Below, piece after piece: positions 53,668 through 63,011 of a stretch of 64,000 nt of DNA. Position 1 is the first letter of the stretch. Each line of letters starts with the position of its first letter. The notes beneath the pieces are model-generated. The model was not told the DNA's origin. It was given only the letters and a program-made list of their open reading frames with translations, and made no database searches. This stretch comes from Aurantiochytrium sp. KH105 (taxonomy: Eukaryota; Sar; Bigyra; Thraustochytrida; Thraustochytriidae). The position numbers and the translations under genes are program-made. The stretch spans positions 124,001-188,000 of the forward strand of contig BGKB01000069.1 of assembly GCA_003116975.1 (NCBI GenBank), written 5' to 3'.

Positions 53668-56600
53668 TTATTCTCCATGTGACTTTGGGCTCTGCGCAAG
53701 CCTTTCATGGTATTTACTTTTCACAAATCGGTTAAACCTCTGCTTGAGTGCATGGATGGCCTTAATCATATCCTCCTGTTCACCGCTCGGTAAGATGCCA
53801 GCTTTCTGCAAAGTTCGAAAACTCGTGGCACTTACGAACTCTGCCAATGTGGCCGATGTTTCCAGTTTCTTCATTGCATAAGTATAGAAACTCTCTGGCA
53901 GATGTGTGTATTTGCCTTTGAATTCCGCGAGCTGTGCAAGGACAGCAACGCGCACGGCCTCGATTGGAATGTCCTTCGACGGTCGCCCCGGTGAGCTTGA
54001 GTTGTATGGTATTGCTGATGGGGCCACGGGTGCAGGAGTTGGAGCCGGGGCGTTGGCTTGCTGGGACGAGATCGATGTGGCAGGAACAAGACTCTGTGAT
54101 TCTTCGACCTGACCAGACAAAATTTGTCTCGCCCTGAGACTCGCTTTCAGAGCATCAATACTTTTTTTCAAAGTATCCTGATCCACACCTGCTAATGTCT
54201 CGTCTCGCTGCGACTGTCGGTATTTCAACCTTTCCGTCAAGTCAGAAATGTTACTGCAGCTTCCCAGCGAATCGCTCACATGTCTGTAGAACTTTCCTTG
54301 GAGGCGCATGTGCTTGACTTCATACGACTCGATCTTCTTTCGTGCGTCTTCAATGGACGGATCGGGAAATGGCGGACGAGGCCGAGACGGGGTCATTGAT
54401 GATGAAGCTGCGCGCACTTCTCCTGACTGAGCGGACTGCTCCACGTAACCTTGTTTCGCTCGTACAAACCTCTGCTTGAGTGTACTGATGGCTTTTTTCA
54501 TATCCTCCTGTTCACCGCTCGGTAAGATCCCAGCTTTCTGCAAAGTTCGAAAACTCGTGGCACTTACGAACTCTGCCAATGTGGTTGATGTTTCCAGTTT
54601 CTCCTTTGCGTAAGTATAGAATCTCTCTGGCAGATGTGTGTTTTTGCCTTTGAATTCCGCGAGCTGTGCAAGGACAGCAGCGCGCACGGCCTCGATTGAA
54701 ATGTCATTCGACTGTTGGCGCGGCGAGCGTGAGTTGTGCGGTGGTGTTGATGGAGTCGCAGGTGCAGGAACCGGAGACGGGACGTTGGCTTGCTGGGACA
54801 AGATCGATGTGGCAGGAACACGACTCTGTGCTTCGTCGACCTGACCAGAGAAACCTTGCATCGCCCGGTTTAGTCTTGCTTTCAGAGCCTCAATGGCCTT
54901 TTTCATGGCATCCTGCTTCCCACCTGGCAATATCTCGTCTCGCTCCAGCTGTCGGTATTTCAACCTTCCCATCAAGTCTGAAATGTCACTGCAGCTTCCC
55001 AGCAAATCGCTCACATGGCTGTAGAACTTTCCTGGAAGGCGCATGTCCTTGGCTTTGAACAATTCGATCTTCTTCCGTGCGTCTTCAATAGACGAATCGC
55101 GAGGTGTTGGAGGGGACTGAGGCAAAGGCATCGATGACGAAGCTGCGCGCACTCCTCCTGGTTGCGTGGACTGCTCCACGTAATCTCGTTTCGCTCGTAT
55201 AAGCCTCACCTTGATTGCATTGATTCCTTTCTTCATCTCTTCTTGTTCACCATCTAGCAAAACCTTATTTTGCTGCAACGCTCTGAAGCTGATGCTGGCC
55301 ACGAAATCCTCCCAGGTTTCGCAGCTTTCCAATAAGTCAGCAGTATGGCTGTAAAACTTCCCGGGAAGACGGGTATCTTTGGCTTGCGCCATTTCCAGCT
55401 GAGCGCGAAGAAACTCTCGCGCGTCTTCCATCGGTATACTGGCAGGGTTTGGGCTCGGTGAAGGATGTGTGGGAGATTGAGAAAAGTGTTTTTCCTCTCT
55501 CTGGGAGGACAATGACGGCATGGAGGGCATTTCTCTAGGTTGGGACTCATGGGCAGCCTGATCACGAGAGGCTTGCGAGTTTTCGGAGCCTGACTCTTGC
55601 GTTCCTTGCGATGCTTGAGGACGATCACCAGGGCCAGTCTTCCGTGACTTCTTGGAGGATGTGCTATCCGAACTCAAGTCAGTCTTTCGTTTCGTATTTC
55701 CGTCAGTGGACGAGCTGCTCGTGTTGTTATCTCGCTTCTCGTTTTCGGGAACGCCGTGTTCACCGAGACTAGGTTTTGGCTTCTTAAGAGTCGGGTTGAC
55801 TTTCGTTCCGCTTTCTCGCTTTGTCACTTTTTCACTAACGCTTCCCGGTGGTAGCCTGTTCGGGGCGTGCGGTTTCAGACCTTCGGAGTGCTCGGTATTG
55901 AGGGCAGGGGATACAGGTGCTTCCATGTGAGATCTGCCCCCCGGTGCCTCTAAAAGTGAAGAGGAAGGCAGATCAGCGTTGGCCCCAACAACGAAAAGTT
56001 GCATCGGGAATGGATTCTGAACTCGCGACTTGCGATAAATCTTAAGCTGTCTATTTCCGCGCAAGAGATTGATACCATCGTCTGCATCGCCAATCTCAGG
56101 AAACGCATCGATGTCGTCATCGCGGACTATGAGCAGCAGATTCGACAGTTCTCCAGACGTTCGCACCACGATTCGATTATATGCATCATCCCGGGAGACC
56201 TCCAAAAAGCACGTTAGCAACGCATTTGAGGGCGTCACACCAGCCTCACCAGAGATTCGATCCCAGAACTCCGCAGCCCATAGTTTATTTTGCTCGAAAA
56301 ACGTTGGCATCGTCTTCGACCAGAGTGGCGCCGGCCTCAACCCCCCCTTCAATTTGCCAAAATGATCCAGCGCCTCCGAAAGGTCCGTAAAGCATGGCGT
56401 CAACGCAGCAGCCCGCTCCCTGATCTTTCTCGCACTCAGCTTGAGGTTCTTCTTGTGATGAAAGAAGCGATTCACCTTGAGGCAGACCAAGCCAGCCTCA
56501 TCAACCAGGTGATTGAACTCCACGTCTTCCCAAAACGTCTTGACCGGGAAAAAGACTCCGGCGTTCACTGTGCTCGTGACATTCAGGTAGACGAACGAGT

Positions 56601-59600
56601 ACACCGAATACGTGACCATGAACGGATGCACGGACTCTGTTTGGCGGGCCCGGGGGTCACGACGGATCCCAATCAGTCCGTACTGATTTGCACCTCCTGT
56701 CAGCTCCCCTTTGGAACGTACATTTCGATTGCTCGCTTCAGGAGCTGGCCTTTTCCGAAGCACGGGCCCATTGGGCTTCCACTTCTTCATGCGTTTCTGC
56801 TGGTGTGCTTCGGTGTGTTCTTCATCCTCGTTGTGCACAATACTCTCGACGCCTGTCATAACCGTTGAGAAAGTGCACGCATCTGGGTGAGCACTCAGTG
56901 CATGTGTCGGGACTTTGTCCTCAAGCTTCCGCTCATAGCACACATCGACGTTGTCGTCGAGGATCCAGACCCAGGGAAGGCCGAGCTGATGCGCCGCAAG
57001 CTGGATGAACAGCCGAGCATATCCGATGCCACCTCGATCTGCATACACACGAGATCCTTCCGAAGTCTTGGACGCCATCGATTCCGGAAGACCGAGAATA
57101 AGATGAGCGGATCCATACGCCGCTACGTAGTCATCGAATTGCTTGCCACTCCGGACCACGAGGCACACGACAGTTGGCTTGCTGCTATCGTCTCTGGGTA
57201 TCGCCTTTTCGTAGTCCACGAGCGCAATGCCAGCACGGTTGTACGAGGGCACGAACACCCAACGAACGGATGTGGCATCATCCAACGTTCTCATGGTTCG
57301 CGTCTCCGAGGACGGACTCACGTTGAGGAGCTTGCGATGCCCGACATTGATCTGCATGTTGCGACCATCCTCTTCGAGGTTCAGGCCATGGAAACCAGCA
57401 TAGGGTGCAGACAAGCAGACACCCTCGTCTACAAGCTTGACATCCTTGACCACGTACTGCTTGCGGTGGTACTTATCGGTAAAGCCTGATGATGTGGATC
57501 GAGCAGCGACGCTCTCATAAGCATTCGCTGCTTTTATCGACTGCGTAAACCTGTCAGCCTCGCCGTCTTTAGGCTGATCCATGCGTCCGCGTCGAGACCC
57601 GGCATCCCAGAGCTGACGTTGAACGTGCTCACGTGCAATGCGTACTCGATGTCCCAACGATGTGCCTGTTTTTTTTTCATGCTTGTCCAAAATGTCACGA
57701 AGCTGAGCCGTGTCGTTTTGGAGAAACGATTTTGCGGGAGTATCTCCTTCTCTGGAAGAAAATCGACCGTCAAAGTCGATACAGTCGAATGCGAGTTGAA
57801 AGTTCGTACACCGAGAACCATCAAAAGGAGCACCGAGCTCTTCGACTGTCTTATCGAGCTCTTCAATCTTGTCAAGACCCGCCCTCGAGACAATAGCCTC
57901 GCCATCTTCGTCAACCAAGTAGTCGCGATATGCCTTGTACCAGCCAGATCCATTCTCACTCGCAATGATGAGTGCAAGCGTGCGTTGTTGCAAAACACTT
58001 GCGTGGTATTGGCCCTTATTAGGCATCGCGTAGGAGCTTCTAAGTGCTGGAAAGCCGGGCGATTGAGCGCTGACAATGAGGTTCCTCCAGTGCGGCAGAG
58101 TCCACTCTGCCCGCGCAACCAGCGGAAGCGCATCAGGAGGCGTTGGAATCGCAATCTCCACGCGCTCCTTGAGCAAACGCAGGAAATGTAGATATGTCCC
58201 GGTCTTGCCCTGCTGACACTGCGCCATGAGCAAGAGACGACGTGGATCAAAGCCACCACTGTGCCCGCTGTCGTAGTGAGTAGCTTGCCAACTCGTTTGT
58301 GCACTTCTTGATCGGTAAGCATCAATGCCATGCATCGGATTGATGACGACTTTCTCTTCTTCAATGGTTTCGACTCGAGGACGGGATGCTGCGGCAGCGC
58401 GTCTCGGCCCAGAAGACAAGTACAGATCAAGTGGACCAGGAATGCACTGATCAATGCGCTGAAGTCCTTCCGCATCACGATACTTGTGCTCGATTGCCTT
58501 TTGCAGCTGCGCGTTGTATCTCTTTGCGTTCATCAGCACCGTCGGGAGCACATGTACGTAGCGCTTCACTGTCCACGTGCCGAATCGCGCCCGTCCATAA
58601 TCGCGTTTATCCCAGGCCTTCTGGAAACCGGACTTGAGCTGCAGCTCTGAATCGGCGTGAAAACGCACCTCATTGCCCGGGTCCATAACGGCATAGCTCC
58701 CGCCTTTGGCAAAATACCTTCTCACTTCAGGATCCTTGAAGAATCGCTCGAGCTGTTGTTCAAGCGCCGTCCAGCCCTCCTCTTCCTCAGAGACCTCAAA
58801 GGTGACTGCACTGCTGGAGTCAAGGCCCGGATAGCGGCAGACGCGACCGAACTCTTGCACAAACGTCGAGTGCACCTTTGATGAGCGCAGACGGATGTCA
58901 AGGAAGCGAAATGAGTGCGGAAAGGTGTCACCCAAGCGCCCCTTCTCGCACATGATCACGATGGTGGGCAAGTTCTCCAGGTCCTCGTACTTGGCTGTTT
59001 TCTGGACAGCTTTAGAAGGTAAAGGACGAGATCCTTCTCTGAGATGTTTCCATGCCTCAGCCTCCTGTGCTCGTGCCTCAGCCTCCTGTGCTTTTGCCTC
59101 AGCAAAAGACTTATTCACGCGGTCAACAATGGTCTCGCGCTCAGTTCTCGCCACGTCCTGCTTGGAAGGATGCCGCAGGTCGCGTGTCAGTGTCCATGGC
59201 TCGATCTGGGTGAAAAGATTTGTCGCGCGTTGAGCAACCTTTTGCACCTCCTGGCCTCCAAACATTCGCTTCTTCCCATCGCTGCCACCAACATCTGCAA
59301 CAACGCTGAGAAGGCCGCCATGGTCGTCACTGGTGAGCCCTAGCTTTTTCAGTGCACTACGGAGACAGTCTTCTATCGAGAGGTTCTCGTCCGTCTCGTA
59401 GACGCGAATGACAGCCATGCGTCCTGTTCTGTACTTGGGATGGACGTCGAGCAGGTCGTGCAAGAGACGATCGGTCTCGTTGTACCACGACTGGGATGTG
59501 TTGCTTTGCGATTCCGTGCGATCTTCGCGGTTGCGTTCCAGTTTCTCAGAGATGATATACTGCCAAGCGAATCGCCAATGCGCAGGCGTATCAGGATTTT

Positions 59601-62253
59601 CTGCTATTGCAAGACTCTTTGCTTCTTCGACCCATTCTGTGTTGAACCGACTCATCAGGGTCTTCCATTCGGCCACGTCCAGGTTGCTCAATTCAGACCA
59701 TGCTGATCTTACGGTCGCCTCGAGAAGAACCTTGAGAAGGTGTTGAACGGAGGCTTCTTCAACGCCATCAGCGATCTCGAAACGCCCCACTTCTTTGTCT
59801 GTTTCGTGGACAACACCTGGCCATACTCTATCTGCAAAGCCAAGGTGAAGAGCAAAGGCCTTGAGCATCTCATCGTCAAGGGCAAGTCGCCTCACATCAT
59901 TGTCCTCTAGGGGTGCAAAAATATCGTCGCGGTCGTCCTTCACCCAGAGATTGCCATGGTCAACCCGATACACCGCAAGATATGTGAGCGAGAGAAGGTA
60001 GTCTGCCATGATGATGTGACCATCATAGAGAGGAGTTGATTCGGCCACCTTGATTCCCTTTTGCTTACGCTTTTGATGTCCTCGCTTGCCAAACGACCTG
60101 TTTGCGAGTCCACGTACGATATCAAAGGCCTCATCTTTGAGTACACGCTGACGTCGACGTGGAAGACAGTCCACAACATGATTGTTGCCGGATGTGTCGC
60201 AAAAGAGTGGGATACTCGATGCACCAACTCTGTATTTTGGCTGTCGTTGTCCTTCCAGTGCAAGTTGTCGTGCCGAGTTGATGCGTGCACGATCGAGCCA
60301 GAAACCGAGCCAGCATAGAAGACCCCTATCGTCGAAGTTCTGGTCAAAGTTGAGGTCAACATCATGAGGAACGACCAGCAACAAGCTCTCCTTGCCACCT
60401 TGAACCGAAATCAGCTCACTTGCCAAGCTTGGGCCCAGCTCCTTGTGCACCCTGCGATTGAAGACACTGCAGAACGCTCTGTAGTCGTGCATCGGATACC
60501 GGTATGTGCAATCTTCATACGTGGTCACACGCGGGTCCACATCATAAATCTTCCCATTGACCGCGAGTCTCAGCGGCCGTACGTAACTTGGTACCGCCCA
60601 CGTCGCCGTCTCGACGTAGTAGTCCATGCTGCGGTACATCGAGGCGGGCTTGAACCACTGAACGATGTTCTTGTCGGCGATTCGTGAAGTCTCAGAAAGT
60701 ACGTTCTGCGGCGTTGCAGAGACAAGCAAGCGAAGCACATTCTCACCACTCAGCGCTGGGTTATTAAGAAGCCAGTCGTGTGCGCCATATTTCGTCGGCG
60801 CAAAGTGACAATCGTCGGCGATGATGACAAAGAGAGTCTTTGGGTTCTTGGCCTCCTCTTCCATCCACTCTCGGTGCGCGTTCATAGCCGCATGCGGTAC
60901 CTTGGTGTGCTTGAGCACGCGTCCGCCCTCGAGCTTTGCGCGTGCGACTCTGTCTGCAGTCTGGGACTGCAGGGAGTTAAAGTTTGGTGTAAGCACGACG
61001 AAAGAAATGCTGTCGAACTTGGACGTCCAGTCTGCGTCTGAATGACCAAAGAGGGCCAGCTCAGCCCTGCGAAAGACTTCTTCGGCGATCTCGCGTTGCT
61101 CAGGATGCGCAACATCAGGCTGTGGCGTGCCGACCCACTTGCGAAGCAGGCTCTGCTCCTGAAAGGCATCGCTCTCGACGTGCAGCTTGGCACGCATCAG
61201 CGCCGGTTTTTCTTTGACGTCAAGCTCGTTGTCACGTTCTTCGTCAAGCTTCATTGAGATATGATCGCGAAAGTCTTGTGCAAGAGACAAGCCAAAGCTT
61301 GCAATCTCGCGAGTCACTTGTTCCCAAGCTCTCTCTGCGTGTGCGCCTGCGGAGGTGAGCAGCGACTTTGCGAACGTCTGACGCCATTCCAGCTCGATCT
61401 CGAAGCAAGGTCTGATGAGCTCGATGGTTCCTTCTTGGCCATTCACTTCTTCGTTTGAGCTGTATACGATGAAGACGATTTCTACAAGCCAATATGAAGT
61501 TACGTTGCCATCGGATATGTTGCCCCCGAATTCTGTCTCGTCACCAGCTTCTTCAGCAATGTCCACCAAGTCTGAGATTTTTTGACTCGATTCGAGAAGA
61601 CCACGAATAGTTCGAGCTGTTTCAGGTAATGTGAACACGAGAAGAACACATTGCGAGGTATCGCCGACTAAATCGCGAAGGAGTATGACACGAATATGCG
61701 GAGCACTAGTCCTTTTCAGTTCTGCTCGAAGCTGAGCTGGCAGATCCTCGGACTCGTCAAACTCAATCAAAGAAGTTTCACACTCTGCCTCATTTTCGTG
61801 CGAGACTCTCAATGATTCTACGGATCGAGAAGCTGTTCTCGACACAAGGTCCCTAAGAGTCTCCACAATGTCCTTGGTACGCTCAGATGCGACAATCTCT
61901 GCACTCTGCCCATCTTGACGTACGCGAAGTAGATCACCGGGTGTGTCTCGAATGATAATCCAAAGGCAAAGAGCAAAGAGATCAAGTCCTTGTCCTTGCG
62001 GGTATACGTGTCTGAGACCAGCAACATTGTCCAACCCAAAATTCGGCAGATCGCCGTCTTCCGCGTCAGGAATCCACCATACTCGTAAAAGTTGCGGGAG
62101 CGCCTCAACTCGTACGTCGTTTTGCAGCACTCTTAGAGCCTCTGGACTGTTCTCGACCTCTTCTTCGAAACTCGTCGCCGAGTCTGCGTTAAGCACGAGC
62201 ACAAGTGGCCGGTCGAAGCTCTCCCTCTGGGCTACCGCGTCCTCGCTCGCCAT
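53668..62253 (-). CDS. GREB1-like protein: circularly permuted SF2 helicase plus TAGT-type glycosyltransferase
   Basis: A 2861-residue single-exon protein from ATG 62253; an upstream in-frame GTG at 62304 is not used as start. Order: a domain shared with the neighbouring paralogue (about 10-240); helicase motifs Ia-like FVVLTPNF (near 421), II-like DDCH (near 479) and III SATP (near 512); motif V-like VIMCEKGRLGDTFP (near 1105) and VI QEFGRVCR (near 1130); then the Walker A strand RRLLLMAQCQQGKTGT (about 1336-1351). Motif I after motif VI is the circular permutation described for GREB1. Next is a glycosyltransferase-like domain with ILDDNVD near 1763-1769 and downstream FWEDVEFNHLVDEAGL. A Ser/Lys-rich nuclear-type linker follows, then five ~75-residue modules from about 2275 to the end. 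Animal GREB1 is a chromatin cofactor reported to glycosylate the estrogen receptor. Substrate here is unknown. Nuclear location is inferred. Confidence 0.85.
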   Translation of the reverse strand: MASEDAVAQRESFDRPLVLVLNADSATSFEEEVENSPEALRVLQNDVRVEALPQLLRVWWIPDAEDGDLPNFGLDNVAGLRHVYPQGQGLDLFALCLWIIIRDTPGDLLRVRQDGQSAEIVASERTKDIVETLRDLVSRTASRSVESLRVSHENEAECETSLIEFDESEDLPAQLRAELKRTSAPHIRVILLRDLVGDTSQCVLLVFTLPETARTIRGLLESSQKISDLVDIAEEAGDETEFGGNISDGNVTSYWLVEIVFIVYSSNEEVNGQEGTIELIRPCFEIELEWRQTFAKSLLTSAGAHAERAWEQVTREIASFGLSLAQDFRDHISMKLDEERDNELDVKEKPALMRAKLHVESDAFQEQSLLRKWVGTPQPDVAHPEQREIAEEVFRRAELALFGHSDADWTSKFDSISFVVLTPNFNSLQSQTADRVARAKLEGGRVLKHTKVPHAAMNAHREWMEEEAKNPKTLFVIIADDCHFAPTKYGAHDWLLNNPALSGENVLRLLVSATPQNVLSETSRIADKNIVQWFKPASMYRSMDYYVETATWAVPSYVRPLRLAVNGKIYDVDPRVTTYEDCTYRYPMHDYRAFCSVFNRRVHKELGPSLASELISVQGGKESLLLVVPHDVDLNFDQNFDDRGLLCWLGFWLDRARINSARQLALEGQRQPKYRVGASSIPLFCDTSGNNHVVDCLPRRRQRVLKDEAFDIVRGLANRSFGKRGHQKRKQKGIKVAESTPLYDGHIIMADYLLSLTYLAVYRVDHGNLWVKDDRDDIFAPLEDNDVRRLALDDEMLKAFALHLGFADRVWPGVVHETDKEVGRFEIADGVEEASVQHLLKVLLEATVRSAWSELSNLDVAEWKTLMSRFNTEWVEEAKSLAIAENPDTPAHWRFAWQYIISEKLERNREDRTESQSNTSQSWYNETDRLLHDLLDVHPKYRTGRMAVIRVYETDENLSIEDCLRSALKKLGLTSDDHGGLLSVVADVGGSDGKKRMFGGQEVQKVAQRATNLFTQIEPWTLTRDLRHPSKQDVARTERETIVDRVNKSFAEAKAQEAEARAQEAEAWKHLREGSRPLPSKAVQKTAKYEDLENLPTIVIMCEKGRLGDTFPHSFRFLDIRLRSSKVHSTFVQEFGRVCRYPGLDSSSAVTFEVSEEEEGWTALEQQLERFFKDPEVRRYFAKGGSYAVMDPGNEVRFHADSELQLKSGFQKAWDKRDYGRARFGTWTVKRYVHVLPTVLMNAKRYNAQLQKAIEHKYRDAEGLQRIDQCIPGPLDLYLSSGPRRAAAASRPRVETIEEEKVVINPMHGIDAYRSRSAQTSWQATHYDSGHSGGFDPRRLLLMAQCQQGKTGTYLHFLRLLKERVEIAIPTPPDALPLVARAEWTLPHWRNLIVSAQSPGFPALRSSYAMPNKGQYHASVLQQRTLALIIASENGSGWYKAYRDYLVDEDGEAIVSRAGLDKIEELDKTVEELGAPFDGSRCTNFQLAFDCIDFDGRFSSREGDTPAKSFLQNDTAQLRDILDKHEKKTGTSLGHRVRIAREHVQRQLWDAGSRRGRMDQPKDGEADRFTQSIKAANAYESVAARSTSSGFTDKYHRKQYVVKDVKLVDEGVCLSAPYAGFHGLNLEEDGRNMQINVGHRKLLNVSPSSETRTMRTLDDATSVRWVFVPSYNRAGIALVDYEKAIPRDDSSKPTVVCLVVRSGKQFDDYVAAYGSAHLILGLPESMASKTSEGSRVYADRGGIGYARLFIQLAAHQLGLPWVWILDDNVDVCYERKLEDKVPTHALSAHPDACTFSTVMTGVESIVHNEDEEHTEAHQQKRMKKWKPNGPVLRKRPAPEASNRNVRSKGELTGGANQYGLIGIRRDPRARQTESVHPFMVTYSVYSFVYLNVTSTVNAGVFFPVKTFWEDVEFNHLVDEAGLVCLKVNRFFHHKKNLKLSARKIRERAAALTPCFTDLSEALDHFGKLKGGLRPAPLWSKTMPTFFEQNKLWAAEFWDRISGEAGVTPSNALLTCFLEVSRDDAYNRIVVRTSGELSNLLLIVRDDDIDAFPEIGDADDGINLLRGNRQLKIYRKSRVQNPFPMQLFVVGANADLPSSSLLEAPGGRSHMEAPVSPALNTEHSEGLKPHAPNRLPPGSVSEKVTKRESGTKVNPTLKKPKPSLGEHGVPENEKRDNNTSSSSTDGNTKRKTDLSSDSTSSKKSRKTGPGDRPQASQGTQESGSENSQASRDQAAHESQPREMPSMPSLSSQREEKHFSQSPTHPSPSPNPASIPMEDAREFLRAQLEMAQAKDTRLPGKFYSHTADLLESCETWEDFVASISFRALQQNKVLLDGEQEEMKKGINAIKVRLIRAKRDYVEQSTQPGGVRAASSSMPLPQSPPTPRDSSIEDARKKIELFKAKDMRLPGKFYSHVSDLLGSCSDISDLMGRLKYRQLERDEILPGGKQDAMKKAIEALKARLNRAMQGFSGQVDEAQSRVPATSILSQQANVPSPVPAPATPSTPPHNSRSPRQQSNDISIEAVRAAVLAQLAEFKGKNTHLPERFYTYAKEKLETSTTLAEFVSATSFRTLQKAGILPSGEQEDMKKAISTLKQRFVRAKQGYVEQSAQSGEVRAASSSMTPSRPRPPFPDPSIEDARKKIESYEVKHMRLQGKFYRHVSDSLGSCSNISDLTERLKYRQSQRDETLAGVDQDTLKKSIDALKASLRARQILSGQVEESQSLVPATSISSQQANAPAPTPAPVAPSAIPYNSSSPGRPSKDIPIEAVRVAVLAQLAEFKGKYTHLPESFYTYAMKKLETSATLAEFVSATSFRTLQKAGILPSGEQEDMIKAIHALKQRFNRFVKSKYHERLAQSPKSHGE
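53735..55431 (-). repeat. Five tandem ~75-residue C-terminal modules
   Basis: Coding repeats inside the GREB1-like gene, starting (minus strand) near 55431, 55095, 54700, 54355 and 53970. The consensus features are an Ala/Arg-Lys start, KDxRLPxKFY, a Leu-rich helix, a R-x-LQ step, GEQEDMKKAI and LKxRxxRA. Modules 2 and 4 share ARKKIE...RLxGKFY...SDLxGSC, and modules 3 and 5 share VLAQLAEFKGK...LPExFYTYA...SATSFRTLQKAGILPSG. A two-module block was therefore duplicated. Confidence 0.85.
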
Positions 62254-63011
62254 GGCGGTTCGCGTTTGCTCGCAAGCAAAGCCGCGGCGAAGTCGACGTG
62301 ACACAATTTTTGATACTACTGGGTGGGTATAAAATCACCGTCTCTACGACTATGAGTAGGTGAAATATGGGTATAAAAGAATGGACACAGGAGCAGTGGA
62401 GTAACTTAACAGCTGGTTGAAGTTGGTTGCAGGTGCAGCAGCCGTGGGAAACACAAAGTCGGCCAGTCGTGATCGAGTCATGGTGGCGTCGGGTTGACGC
62501 GATGAAACCTCGGCAAGACGCTGACGAAGTTTGTAAAAAATTTCATTGTGGATGGTGATTGCGAGCAAGCGATGAAGGGAAAGGCTGAAAAATTTCCTGA
62601 TGGGGCTATTTTTGGATCTTTGCCGCGGTCTGCAATACGCAATTTGAAGTTCGTTGCAAACAAACGGGCAATCAATCAACAGCAAAAATCGCCAATCGCG
62701 AGTCGTCGGCGTGCTGCACGTGCTCCTGGGACCTGCTTGCCCATCTCGCTGTATGCTCGCCGCGCCAGACGGCGGTGAGGCGGCGTTTTTGCTCGCGCTC
62801 TACGAACACGTAGCACACCCGGTCGCAAGCAGAGTCGAAGACTTCTAGGCGTCGTGGTCGAGAAAGACTCCACCTCTTTGCAGCTTTTCACTTGTTTCCC
62901 CCGCGTGCTTTGCAACCCTTGTAGTCATCCGAAGGGTACACTAACACGTCAGACAAAATACGTCTTTGCTCTCTGACGTCACCTCGCTCTACTAATACGC
63001 AGAGGCAAGCG
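62254..63011. promoter_or_regulatory. Bidirectional intergenic region, GREB1-like (-) and LRR gene 4 (+)
   Basis: About 760 bp separate two divergent start codons. Both promoters must lie here. Short frames show no motif. A TTAGTAATAC-like A/T-rich patch precedes the plus-strand start, and GGGTATAAAA-type boxes appear at about 62324 and 62370. Confidence 0.5.

Noticed and set aside
57534..58478. A 314-codon alternative minus-strand frame within the GREB1-like gene
   Set aside because: It is a shadow of the main frame; its translation is Ser/Arg/Leu noise without motif.
58170..61005. Two separate helicases rather than one permuted helicase
   Set aside because: Each half lacks what the other has (motif I only in the second, II-VI only in the first), and the order and flanking residues match GREB1.
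62254..62304. GTG start 17 codons upstream for the GREB1-like protein
   Set aside because: Eukaryotic nuclear genes rarely start at GTG, and an ATG lies in frame at 62253.
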